Part shown: piece after piece, positions 12,132-23,743 of the stretch
Numbering within the stretch: the first letter of the stretch is position 1
Layout: each line of letters starts with the position of its first letter
Assembly (NCBI RefSeq): GCF_000346465.2
Contig: NC_034012.1
Coordinates: forward strand, 21,921,169 to 21,985,168
From: Prunus persica
Taxonomy: Eukaryota; Streptophyta; Magnoliopsida; Rosales; Rosaceae
Direction: 5' to 3'
DNA length: 64,000 bases
Translations under genes and position numbers: made by a program
Notes under the pieces: generated by a model
What the model saw: only the letters and a program-made list of their open reading frames with translations
What the model was told of the DNA's origin: nothing
Databases searched by the model: none

Positions 12132-13190
12132 TTCTAAGCATATATGTTTATTACAACCTTGGTCATCTGAGGGATACACATCTTTCATACTATAGCCACC
12201 ACCTAAGCCAAGGATACGACCGTAACTTGGCCCACCAATAACCTCCTTATATATATATCCCAATCATCTACTTCATTATTGTCTTCCGTTGCAGCAACCT
12301 TTTTATTCTCCATTTTTTCCTTCAATGAAATAATAGAAACATAAACATGGATATAAAAAACTGTAATGTGGATAAATATATATATATATTTTTTTAAAAA
12401 GAGAAACAAAGTAGGGGCAACGAACAAAAAGTTCTTTAGCCTTTTCACTTGGCCAACTTTCTTCTCCTCCATTCTTAGGCTTACTTACATGGAACTTTTT
12501 GAAACAATCAATTGGACTCGGTTCAATTCCAGTTTGATCAAGCTATTAAGATTTAGACAATGAAGTTTGTTATGACCAAATTTGGAAATAACCACAAAAG
12601 GAACAGTCAACAAAAAGCAACAACCAAATGGATATTTTTACCTCATCTTTTCTGTACTTTTCCATTGGAACAGAACCTGTGGTATGCACAATTGTGAATT
12701 TCACCCTATTAGACTTGTTTCTTTTACTTTTATCCTGCATGAAAAAAGTAAATCATAACCTAATATCAACTTAGTGAACCCATATAAGGCATCTATAAAT
12801 AAACCAAAGCATACACTCCAGTCATAACAATATTATTTTAAATTGAGTTTTTACCTGCCATGTAGGCTACAACCAATGATCAACCAGTTTAGACCAAACA
12901 TCTTGAGATGTCCCTAATGGGCAATGAGTGTATCTATCACCAGTAGTCTTGTATTTCTTGAAAATGCTATTTCTCAATGCAGACATCTAATCGGAATATC
13001 GCAATTTAATATGTTGTTCGAATGCCTCCCTCATCTCTTCTTCTAAGCATGTGTATGTATATCCTGTTGTGTTAAAGCGATCATACAGTAAATCCATTTG
13101 AGTTGATGGAAATGTTTTAAATGTTGGCCATGCTCCATCGATAGCCTGATAAAAAGGCACTCCTATAGTTCGCACAGCTCCAGTAGTTAT
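12132..13190 (-). pseudogene. CACTA-B tnpA-like gene (Transposase_24), 5' part
   Basis: Minus-strand exons carry the marks of plant Ptta/En/Spm Transposase_24 proteins. About 13190-12860 encodes VPFYQAIDGAWPTFKTFPS, then FEQHIKLRYSD, a stop, and MSALRNSIFKKYKTTGD. About 12737-12625 encodes NRVKFTIVHTTGSVPMEKY. About 12300-12137 encodes EVDDWDIY, then in another phase GGPSYGRILGLGGG. Intron edges are visible between them. The gene runs divergently from tnp2, which starts at 13973. Its 3' part lies at 9447-9125 beyond the inserted LTR. Stops and a frameshift make it a pseudogene. The role in the family is binding of subterminal motifs. Confidence 0.65.
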
Positions 13191-13972
13191 AATCCTGAAA
13201 ATTTAACTGAAGGTACGAGTCACTAGATACACATGGAGAGGGATATATGAATTGAGTCATATGAAGGGTCCAAGAGGATAGGTTTTACTGAAGGTAAAGA
13301 TTTTGTTGCATAGTGGGACATTGTAATATTGTAGATAGTTTTCTCTTTTGTTTTCAATTGACCTTTAACAAAGAGAAGCTTTAAAATACGTAGGTTTTCG
13401 TTATGATTACACCTTCTAGGTTTTGTTATGTGCACCTTGAAATTGGTGAAGCTGCTCTGTTAAGTTTCTAGGAACGCAAAGACAATAAATCATTGATACC
13501 TTTTACCATATTTGGATAAGTCAATAGGAGGTCTGATAAAATGCCACAGTAAAAATTTGGGAAATCATCCGATGCTGGTGCATATGTTATTTGATTCTAG
13601 AACTATCCTTACTCTAGTTTATACGTTGTTTATTTCCCTCTGTACGAACCTTTTCATCATCACTATATCATATATTAAAACTACAACGATTAGCCTGTTT
13701 TCATGAATCGAACGGCTCCATGAATCGTTAGCTTGTTTTCTTGATTATATATGTATACATATTTAATTGATGACAACCAAATTCTCTTTAAAAAAATCTG
13801 TTTTCTTCCCTAGCTAATAATTTTTTTTTTGTTAAAAAAATATATGGCATGCAGAGAAATGCTAGTCAGACTTTTGGGTGATGTTTCAAATATGAAAATG
13901 ATATAGTTTTAATATCTGAATTTTTTGTCATTTGTTCTATTAATATTAATTGGATCTTATTTATGCAGAGAA
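13191..13972. promoter_or_regulatory. Divergent intergenic region of CACTA-B
   Basis: AT-rich spacer between the minus-strand tnpA-like gene and plus-strand tnp2. It should hold both promoters and 5'UTRs, but I cannot point to a convincing TATA box. The phrase GCAGAGAAATGC occurs twice (near 13851 and 13965), the second overlapping the tnp2 start. Confidence 0.35.
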
Positions 13973-14285
13973 ATGCCTATTGATAAATCTTGGATGCAAT
14001 CTGGGAGGTCGCCAGAAGATTATTTTGTAGGAGTTCAAAGTTTTCTCAATTATGCATACAACCATGTTAAGCCGGATGATTCTAAGATCTTTTGTCCTTG
14101 CTCTAAATGCAGTAATAGATGTAGACATCTGAGGTATGAGGTACACAAGCATATTCTTTATAACGGAATTAAACTAACTTATACTACATGGTATTTGCAC
14201 AATGAGGGTGAGGATGAGGATAGTGATGAAAGTGATAGTGACAATGATGGGCATGATGTGGCCAGTATGGAGCAAGACGATGATA
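13973..14285 (+). pseudogene. CACTA-B tnp2, N-terminal part (Transposase-associated domain)
   Basis: ATG at 13973 opens MPIDKSWMQSGRSPEDY, the classic start of the Transposase-associated domain (PF13963-type). It goes on with a Cys cluster (FCPCSKCSNRCRH) and HILYNGI, then an acidic linker rich in Asp/Glu/Ser. The frame is cut at 14285 by the LTR at 14286. It resumes exactly in frame at 28852 once the 5-bp duplication TGATA is counted once (DDDM, then HGLIEEG). This is the DNA-binding N-terminus of the main CACTA transposase. Confidence 0.85.
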
Positions 14286-14551
14286 TGTAATGACCCAAAC
14301 CTAAAATTCATATTTAATTAGTAATTTATTATGCGGAAAGACAATTTTGCCCTTTGACTAAATTATGAACTCAAAGTTGACTTTTTGACCGAAAAGGAAT
14401 TTGACAATTCCACATACACCGTTGCGTAGAGCACGACGAAATGAGTTCGTAGACACGAAGTGAGCTCGAATCGGAGCTTTAACGAAGAAAATACGATTAA
14501 AATATCACGAAGGGCAAAATGGTAAATTGGAAAATCAGATTTTATAAAACC

Positions 14552-14554
<3 letters not shown>

Positions 14555-14585
<31 letters not shown>
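14555..14585. repeat. (CT)n microsatellite in LTR
   Basis: CT dinucleotide run in the 5' part of the LTR, shorter than in the copy at 49272-49333. Confidence 0.95.
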
Positions 14586-14587
<2 letters not shown>

Positions 14588-15809
14588 GTCGCTCGAAACC
14601 TCCTCCTCCCCAGCCGATTTTTCTTCTCCTCGCCACCACCACGTCCGGCCATCAATTCCGTCGGCACCGGTCCCAAAAGAACCAGCTCGTCCTCCTCTAC
14701 ACGTCTCATCCCTCAGCCGCTCCCCTCCGCCGCTGACGTTGCCGGAATTCGTAGAAAACCGATCGGTTTTTTCAAAACTTCCAACCGTTCGTTCTCCTTC
14801 AATTCTCCTCCAAATTTGTCGAGTAAGGTATGGATTTCTACCTATTTTCCATGCTCTAGCTGATGGTTGGGTAGGTTTGCATTAATTTTCACCGTAGCTA
14901 GCTCAGTTTTCAAATTGGAAATTCGGCCGACTTTCGGCCTCCGTGTTCGGCCACTTCCGGTCAGTTTTTGGGGTTGGTCCAAGAACAAAAGTGGCTCCAA
15001 ATATGGTGTTATACCTAGGATAGGAGTTTGGAGCCTTGGTTTTGCGATTTTCCGGCGATGCGTTATCGCTTTGGACACCCATCGCTGCCGGCGCGTGCGG
15101 CGGCGCATGGGCGAGTGTGGTGCAGTGCACTGTGTTCTGATGCGATCCTTAGGTCGTCACGAGCGTGTAGGAATTCGCGGATCTCAATTTGGATACCGTT
15201 TGAGCCTCGAACGGATTTTCCATATTGTGCGATTATCGGGTTCAATACTGTTGAGCCGTTGGATCGTAATCAATTTTAGAAACGTGTAGGATTCGACGGA
15301 TTGTGAATCGGAGTCCCGGATACTCCGAAAACGCGAACCCTAGGGCGAGGGTTTAGAAATTATGCGATTACAGGATTGTGATCAATCCGACCGTCCGATC
15401 GACACCAATACCCTCGTGACATGTGTCCTAAATATATTGGACCTTCTAGCGGCATCCGGATCATATTGTGAGGTCATGAACCCGTGGGGTTCCGAATTGA
15501 CTTTTTGGACCTTAGCGCTATTTGAGTCCCAAGATACCGCTAAACTACCCCACGTGGAAGGAAAGCTTTTATGGGCATAGGGATCACTTTAAATTGCTGC
15601 ACGTACTTTTAGGAGCCGGGGGTAGGGTTTTTAATTTAATACTATATTGTATTAATAGAATATTATGGTCATTGAATCAGGCACCCGGGCACCAGTTGAC
15701 CCGCAAGAGGGACCTTCAAGAGGTCCAGCGAGCTCGGACTATCAGTGAGTGGACTCTTTGTTTTTATAAATGAATTTTAACAGTTCAGTTTCAGTTATAC
15801 ACTACTACA

Positions 15810-18800
15810 AAAAGTGAAAAAGACGACCAGAAAACAACGACGGTCTAAGTGAAAACCGTCGTGGTTTTTAAAAAGACGACGGTTCTAAAAACACCTTCGT
15901 GTAATACAACCTTAGACAACTAAAAAATGGAGATTCAAATGGCTGTTCAAAAACAACGACGTACCTAATTAAACAACCGACGTCTATTTGAAACAGATTT
16001 CCGCAGTGTAAAATCAAAGCCAACAAAGAACGACAGAAGTTATGAATCGACCGACGTAGAAAGTAAAGACGACGATTTCAATAAAAACCGCCGTTTTTAC
16101 TCATAAAATAACACGACGAGGTTTTCGTATAAGACGCCGTATAATTACAAACAAATCCACGGCTTTAAAATACAAAATATCGCCGTATTAAATTAATGTA
16201 CAACGACGGAAAATATAAATATATCGACGTCATTCTCGTATAGTTCTACGACGTTATCTTTAAATCGTACTATAAAATTTAACGTCGTATTTATTCATTT
16301 TATACGTCGTACCTTTAATTTAAACCGTCGTCTTAATAAGAATTTTTGTTAACAATTTTTTTCTTTGATTTTCTTATCCTACGTCGGTAGATCTACTTAA
16401 TGACAAGAATTGAAATAACCACGACGGTTTATATAGAAAACCGCCGACATAATCAGATTTGTCTGAGATCCCAAGGGTTACGAAATCTTACCGGATGGAA
16501 CTCTGTTCCACATCATAATCTTAACAGATGACACAGATTTGCAATCAGAGAGACAATTTTTTGGAAGTTGATGATGTGTGTGCGTTTGTGTATCTACAAA
16601 TATTATACCTAACGTCGTTGCAAATTTGCAATCAGAGAGACAATTTTCAACGACGGTTATATTATATCTAACGACGTTTAAAAAACAAATCAACGTCGCT
16701 CAACAAATATATTACGTCGTCTTAGTCTTACTTAAGACGACGAAAAACGACGACAGTAATACAAAAACAGTCGTTGTTTTTATATTCTTATTTTATTTAA
16801 ATCTGTCATCCAAAAAAGAAACTTTACATATTCCAGAACATTAATTTCCTTCATTTTAAATTTCCTCCGGAAAAAAAAAACTCTATTTATAACGCACTGT
16901 AATTGAAAAATAAACTGAAAGGTCACGGGAAAAAAAATTCTATTCATAATTTAAAAATTCAAATCCACGTCGGTTATATTAAACCTAACGACGTTAAATG
17001 AAAAGATTCCACGTCGCAAAACAAATATTGCGTCGTGTTAGTTTAGGGTTTCTTTAACAGTTTCAGTTTCTTTAACAGTTTGGTCCTTTATCTTTCTGCA
17101 GGACTTGTATAGTTCAAAGCATTGACTTGTATAGTTCAAAGTATAGTTCAAAGCACTGATTCGATTGCTCATGCTTTAGAGGCCATCTGAAGCCATTTCT
17201 ATTCTTTATCGCATTCTTGAAACCCATCTTCTTCTTCTGAAGCTCTACGGATAAAGGAAGAGGCTATCACAAATCTGACGGATCTTCTTAGCCAAGAAAA
17301 TCAAGCAGAGGATCAGGCACATCTGATCTTCAGATTTCCCTGAGAAGCGAACTTTCCTTCGACAGCGAGTGGAGGCCAGGCTTGCATCTCTTTTGATGGA
17401 AAGCAAGGAGTATTCAGAAGCACTAAGTGTCCTATCAGGCTTGATCAAGGAAGTGAGAAGGCTAGTTGACAAGCTTCTTCTTTTGGACATATATTTGATG
17501 CGAGTAAGCTCAATTTCTCTTTGAGAAAGACATCCAAATTATTGTCTTTGAGACGTGAGAGACAGTGTCTCTGAGAGAGGAAGAACTTGGAACCCTAAAT
17601 GTAAACCGAAAATGAATGAAAGCGACAAATTTATAGAATAAATTTTTAAAACCAACGGCGGTCCTTACAAAAAACCGCCGTTTAAATTGTAAAATCAACG
17701 TCAGTATTACCGACGTATATTACAGAAATCCACGTCGGTACATTAATAAAAACGACGTGTTAAATAATCTACCATGACGCGAGTTATTACTTATGTACTT
17801 TAATTTTTGAGTTTACTACGACGGTACCTACAACACTACTGTCGTATTTATTTACCACGTCCGAAGTTAAATTTACCGTCGTATTTTGTAATTTATACGT
17901 CGTAGTTATATGTAACCGCCGTATTATTTTTTTGAAATGGTTTTATATGTAAGCAACTTTTCGTCTACCTGACTTACACATGCACTATTTCCAAACCCGA
18001 TTAAAAATTTCAATCTCCCAGAGAAAACTTTTAGACTTTTTTCCTTGTCAGAGCACTGTCAGAGTATCTCATCGTCTTCCTCTCGTCTTCTTCGTCGTCT
18101 CTGAACTTAAACATAATCTTCCTCTTGCTTTCATTGCACGCAAAAGGTAAGCTTTCATTTTCACTATTTTGGTTGCTGTTTTGCATGCTCATACGTTTTT
18201 TGTTTGAAAAATCTTTTTACCTTTTTTCTGGCCAAAATCATTTTACTTCTTTCCAAGTTCGATAAAATATACAGACAAAGAGGGAAAGTTTCCAACTTTG
18301 AAGACAACTACCTCAACTAAATAAGACGACGGTAGCTTCTTATTTACGTGGTTAAATATGTAGACCACGACGGTTCGTCAGTTGTTCTAGCGTCGTCTGA
18401 AAATTGACAAAGTTGTTTTTAAAATTATAGTCTTTTTTTTATTTGCTTGTTTAATTGCAGGTTTGATTTCTCTGAACAATGGTTTTTGTTTTTCCCTAAT
18501 TTGATAAAATATAAAGAAAAAGAAAGTAGGGTTGGTATCTAATATAGACGACAGTATCTTATTGTTTTACGTCGTGTGAATGTTAATACCACGACGTCAT
18601 ATTAAAATACCGTCGTCTATATAAGATTCCAAAACTTTCTTTCTTGGCCTTGTATTTTATCAAATTAGAAAACAAAAACCATGGTTCAGAAAAATCAAAT
18701 CTGCAATCAAACATTCACAGAGAAAGAAAGAAGGGTTTTGGATCCTTATATAGACGACGGTATATTACTATTGATGTCGTGTGAACATCAATACCACGAC

Positions 18801-18900
18801 GTTATATAAATATTTCGTCGTTTATAGTTAATTATCACGTCTGAGATTATTTCATTGCGTCGTTTCATACGTCGTATTTTATTAATAACCGTCGTTTGTG
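15810..18900. repeat. Left subterminal motif array of CACTA-A
   Basis: About 3 kb with frequent CGTCGT, ACGACGG, ACCGTCGT and ACGTCG words in both orientations, often 20-40 bp apart (for example around 15836, 15886, 16080, 16305, 16620, 17700, 17880, 18330, 18590, 18760, 18890). Gaps without the motif occur, such as 17050-17600. That gap includes a stretch with splice-like ends that could be a 5' leader. No protein-coding frame in this block is convincing. Confidence 0.85.
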
Positions 18901-18949
18901 TTCTTAATCTTTTCCTGAAATATTTTCACTTGCAGTTTTGTCTGTAAAA

Positions 18950-21900
18950 ATGGTTTCTCACCAAGACCAAAGTAAGGACTCTGGCTCCAAGAAAAATGGA
19001 GGTAAGGAGCTTGGAATGGTAACTCCTCAAGAGAAGTCTTCGAAGAAGATGAAGTCTTCGAAGAAGATGAAGTTTGCTTCATCATCTGCTGAGTCAGAAC
19101 CAACCAGCACGACAATCTCTGATGATTCAAAGTCTGGTCGAGGTATGAGCACAATGCCTCGTGTTGTGAAGAGAAAACTTCAGAAACTCAGGCCAATTGT
19201 TGAGTACAATAAAAGGGGGAAAGGAATTGGCCAAGCACATAGTGAGATGCAGTCCTACATTGGTGTGTTGGCACGCTCCAGAGTTCCACTTGTGGACATG
19301 AAATGGGCTCAAATCCCCAAGGATATAAAGGAGCAGATTTGGGAAGCAGTTGACATTGCTTTTGTGGTAGGTCAAGGGGGCAAGAACTCTGTGTTAGCTT
19401 CTGCTGCCAAGAAATGGAAGGATTTCAAGTCTACACTAACGAGGCATTATATCCTTCCATACACCAATGACAGGGAGAGATTAAGCCAACCCCCTGAAAC
19501 ATATAAATTCATAGAGAAAGCACAATGGGATGCCTTTGTAGCTTCAAGGTTATCCAAAGATTTTGAGTCTGTGCATTCTCAACATGCACAGATTAGGGAG
19601 AAACTCGAGTACAATCATCGATTGTCTCGAAAAGGATATGCTGGTTTGGAGGATCAATTGGAGGAAACCATGCCTGGGGTAGAAATTGATCGATCTACCT
19701 TATGGAAGAGAGCTAGACAGGACAAACATGGTAACATCCCTGATCCAAAGGTGGCAGAGAAAGCAAAATTAATTGTAAGCCTACTCACTCTGTTTTAAAT
19801 TTTTATTAAACTGTGAATAATTCTTATTACGTCTTATGTTATATTTTGCGTCGTGTGAATGATATTACCACGTCGAAATTTTTTAAAAAATGTCGTTAAA
19901 GGTCTAAATAGGAATCACTACTCTGTTTTCTGTAATTATAGCATAAGATGTCGGTGGTTCATTTTCGCGTCGTTTGTATTAAATTACTACGTCGAAATGT
20001 TTTAAACAAGGTCGTTAAAGGTGTGAATATTGAATCATCCCTCTGTTATCTGTAAATAAAGCATAAGACGTCGGTGGTTTATTCATTTCGTCGTTTTAAA
20101 AAACTAACCACGTCGGTATAACTACCGTCGTGATAAATTATAATAACGTCGATTTATATGTTATTGCGTCGTGTGAAATTATATAATACGTCGTTTGTAT
20201 ATAAATAACCGTCGTGTGTTTTTTGTTCTTACTTTTTTATATATCTTTGTTTTAGGATGAATTGCAAAAACAAGTCTCGGAAGGCAAAGTCACTGTATCT
20301 GGCAGCAATGATGTGCTGACCATGGCTTTGGGCCCCGAGCATCCAAGCAGAGTGAGAGGAGTAGGTGCTGGGATTTCACCAAGGCAATATTTCAATTTAC
20401 CCAAACCACAGAGGGTGAGCTTTGACGACCGTTTAAAGGACAGTTTAAGAGTTCTCCTTCAAGAAGAGACTAAAAAGATGGAAGCTAAGGCAAGGGAGGA
20501 GGCTCTAAGGATGGAGGCTAGAACGAAACAATTGGTAGAGGCTGAGAGGGAGCATTTCCTGAGTCAGCTTTCCCAATTAATTCCCAATTTTGATCCAAGC
20601 ATGCTTAAACCAAGAATTAGCCAAAGTCCCAAAAATCCAATGTCTGACAAAGCAAGCTACTCTGGAGGTGATGTGAGATCCCAACATTTTGAGGATGATA
20701 CTGCCAAAAATGGGAAACATCAGGAAGAAAAGGTAACATATCTGAACTTTGAATTCTCTGTTTTTTTAAAAACTATTAGACGTCGTTATTATTAATAAAA
20801 CCGTCGTTTGAAATACATACCACGACGATTTTAAAAATAAACCGTCGTTTGTATTTCAATACCACGTCGTATTTAGTTTACTTGTTTTACACGCCATTAA
20901 ATGTCGTTATTTTTAAAACTTTGTGATTTTTAGACGACGGTGTTAGTCATTCCCGACGTCATAGATGAAGAGAAGAAAGAAGAAAAACAAGATGAAAAGG
21001 AGAAAGAAGATGACGACCAGGTATGTTCACATAACTTTGCCTTTTTTATTTGTTTTTCAAAATTTCAGACGTCGATATTTTTCTTTAAACCGTCGTTATT
21101 GAATTACCACGTCATTTTTTTTATTTCTTTAAACAGGTTATTAAAGTTGTTGATTATTCAAATATGGAGGCGCCATCTTCTTTAAAATCCCTTTGTCGTT
21201 ATGTGGAAACGACACTCGTGCCTCAGGATAAGACCCTCAACTTTACAATTGATAAGGAGGTGTTTGGTCTTGAACGCGATACCTTCCTCCTGCCTGAAGG
21301 CGCCATCTTCTTTAAAATTCCTTTGTCGTTATGTGGAAACGACACTCGTGCCTCAGGATAAGACCCTGCACTTTACAATTGATAAGGAGGTGTTTGGTCT
21401 AGAGCGCGATACCTTCCTCCTGCCTGAAGATATTACACAATTTGCAGGCATGGAAGAAATNNNNNNNNNNNNNNNNNNNNNNNNNNNNNNNNNNNNNNNN
21501 NNNNNNNNNNNNNNNNNNNNNNNNNNNNNNNNNNNNNNNNNNNNNNNNNNNNNNNNNNNNTTTATTGCGTCGTGCCTCAGGATAAGACCCTCAACTTTAC
21601 AATTGATAAGGAGGTGTTTGGTCTTGAACGCGATACCTTCCTCCTGCCTGAAGATATTACACAATTTGCAGGCATGGAAGAAATAGGAGCTACTGTCATT
21701 GCTGTATATATGAGGTTTGTCATTCTAAAATAATACGTCGTTGGTTTATTTATTGCGTCGTCTTAACTAACTAACCACGTCGTTAGTATGTACCATCGTG
21801 ATAAATATATTATAACGTCATTGTCTATTTCAGTACGTCGTGTGAAATTTTATAATACGTCGTTTTGTTATACATAATCGTCTTGTGTTTTTTTGTGCTG

Positions 21901-22870
21901 ACTTGTTTATATTATTTTATATATTTAGGTACTTACACGATGTTTTGAAACAAGCAAATATGTGCAGCATGGTTGGCTTTATCGACCCTGCTACAGTTAG
22001 TGCCAACTCTGGCACAATAGCTGACAGATCACGACTGGTAGCAGCTCGACTTCAGAGGACTGACGGTGAACAGATTTTCATGATGCCTTACAATCCAGGG
22101 TTAGTCTCCTTAACAGGATTTTGTTTTTATGATTTTCCATAAATGACAGCGTATAAACTAACCACGTCGGTGTTTTATTTTATTGAGTCGTTTGAAACTA
22201 CTAACCACGTCGGTAGTTATTTATCGTCGTGATAAATATATAATGTCGTCGATTGCTACTTTATTTCGTCGTGTGAAATATTATAATACGTCGTTTTTGT
22301 AAATAACCGTCGTTTTTATATTAATTTTGTGCAGCCGTCATTGGATCTTGCTGATTGTAAGAGCAAAGAGGGAAACCGTCTATTTTCTGGATCCTCTGCT
22401 AGGAAATCGTGTGGTCGATGAAGAGGCCAAAAACATCGTGAACAGTGCCATAAAAATTTATAATTCTCACATAGCCAGGTCAGGCCGTAAGGCAGTAATT
22501 TGGAAAACTCTGTCAGGCACACCAAAGCAACCCAGCAGTGTCGAATGCGGGTATTATGTGATGCGCTTCATGAGGGACATCATCATGGATCCTTCCTTGG
22601 CGTTTGAGAAGAAGGTAAGAAGAAATTACCTTCATACATTTTACGTCGTTTTTTGTATTATCAACGACGGTCATGTAAAATTACCGTCGTTGAATAGATA
22701 TACTACGTCGGTTATGGTCGTCTGTGATTGAATTTCCTTTTATTTATAAACCCTAATAATCATTGTTTATGCAGTATTCCAAGGGAAAACAGGAAGCGCC
22801 ATACCCCCAAGAAGCAATTGATGAAGTCCGGAATGAATGGGCAGAGTTTGTTTGCCTTCACCTGGAATAG
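18950..22870 (+). CDS. CACTA-A Transposase_24-like/Ulp1 protease fusion gene (7 exons)
   Basis: The gene model has exons 18950-19774, 20256-20732, 20934-21020, 21137-21714, 21929-22099, 22335-22614 and 22775-22870. All have GT-AG edges and matching phases; the ATG at 18950 is the first methionine of the long first exon. Exon 1 encodes a Lys/Ser-rich start, then a plant-transposase-like region (KWAQIPKDIKEQIW, LTRHYILPY, KDFESVHSQHAQIREK). Exon 2 adds a Lys/Glu-rich coiled coil. Exons 6-7 hold a C48 (Ulp1/SENP) protease core: His in RHWILLIV, Asp in YFLDPL, Gln and Cys in QPSSVECGYYVMRF. All four catalytic residues are therefore present. Exon 4 is spoiled by a 130-bp tandem duplication (frame-shifting) and the assembly gap. 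Such Ulp1-like genes are known passengers of plant CACTA and MULE elements. The cleavage target is unknown. Confidence 0.8.
19775..20255. repeat. Intron 1 of the CACTA-A fusion gene, packed with subterminal-type motifs
   Basis: Between donor GTAAGC at 19775 and acceptor TTTTAG at 20255 the sequence repeats phrases such as GCGTCGT, CCACGTCG, ACCGTCGT and ATACGTCGT. Two segments (about 19855-19945 and 19970-20065) are near-duplicates of one another. Introns 2, 4, 5 and 6 show the same composition. Confidence 0.85.
21170..21430 (+). repeat. 130-bp tandem duplication inside exon 4 of the fusion gene
   Basis: The unit GCGCCATCTTCTTTAAAAT... starts at 21170 and again at 21300. The copies differ at a few sites (for example CTCAAC versus CTGCAC). 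A third, partial copy (GTGCCTCAGGATAAGACC onward) follows the N gap at 21574. The 130-bp period is not a multiple of three, so the duplication shifts the frame of an otherwise intact exon. A real duplication or a misassembly next to the gap are both possible. Confidence 0.9.
21461..21560. other. Assembly gap (100 N)
   Basis: A run of exactly 100 N, the usual placeholder for a gap of unknown length, lies between duplicated copies of an exon. Confidence 0.99.
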
Positions 22871-23743
22871 GGGAATTATTGAACACTTGATATTTATGTA
22901 TAATGTACAAATTTTGTCTATAATATATAATGTAAAAATTTGTTGAGGTTTTCTTAAATTAAAAAAAAACAAACATACAAATTGCGTAACCGACGTGTAA
23001 TACTTTTCCAACGACCTAATAAAGTCAAAAACCGTCGTTTTTTGTTGTTTCGTTTTAAACAAATCCGACGTAAAAGGATATTTAGACGACGTTCTTTGAA
23101 CAATTGAGTCGTTTATGGTTTACAACGTCTTCAATTTCTTAAGGGTTCAGGGTAGTACTTTGTAACGACAGCGGTTAAGTCGTGGAATATATATTTTACG
23201 TCGGATAGTTAAATATCCGCCATGGTTTCTCATTTAAACGACGTCATTTTAACAACTTAGTCGTCTATTACAATTTACAACGTCTACAATTTATTAACAC
23301 CGACGTGGTTTGTTGTTGTGATAAGAATATTTTATTATTTTTATATCAAAATATTCAAAATAAATTTAAAATAAATCAGAAAAATGCAAAGTCAACTCCT
23401 ATGAAGTCATTGATATATTTTCTTCCCCCTAAACCTTGAAAAAATTCATTTTGAATAACAAAAATTTAAAATGACCATCCAAAACAAAATTGTTTTGATG
23501 AGTCATAAAATCACTTCTAGTTTTATGGTTTAGGGTTTAGAGTCTAGGGTTTAGAGATTAGGGTTGTTATTTATTGGGGTTTATTTTTAAAGTATAATTT
23601 TTGGGTAGTCTAGGGTATATATTAGGCTGTAAAACCATAAACCCTTTTATAAACTTAATTTTTAAAATTATATAATTTAGTTTTAAGGGTTTAGGGTATT
23701 AATTTTTAACGACGGTGGTTGAGTCGTGGAATACATCCCCACA
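22871..23743. repeat. CACTA-A spacer: subterminal-type motifs and telomere-like words
   Basis: 22980-23310 again carries ACGACG/CGTCGT motifs on both strands. 23400-23700 is AT-rich and holds degenerate TTTAGGG words (GGTTTAGGGTTTAGAGTCTA at about 23528-23547, and another near 23678). Another subterminal-type word (AACGACGGTGGTTGAGTCGTGG, split as AACGACGG and GAGTCGTGG, 23709-23730) stands directly before the truncated tnp2. Confidence 0.75.

Noticed and set aside
14867..15289. 140-codon plus-strand frame
   Set aside because: It is the same LTR segment as at about 61-469, 10150-10438 and 49640-50044, open on both strands.
15800..18900. CRISPR-like array of short repeats
   Set aside because: Motifs are short, occur in both orientations at irregular spacing and belong to a eukaryotic CACTA transposon.
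18950..22870. Single-copy host SUMO protease gene
   Set aside because: It lies wholly within CACTA-A between its termini, its introns consist of transposon motifs, and it is joined to a transposase-like N-terminus.
23520..23700. Chromosome end
   Set aside because: Only a few degenerate TTTAGGG words inside an internal transposon.
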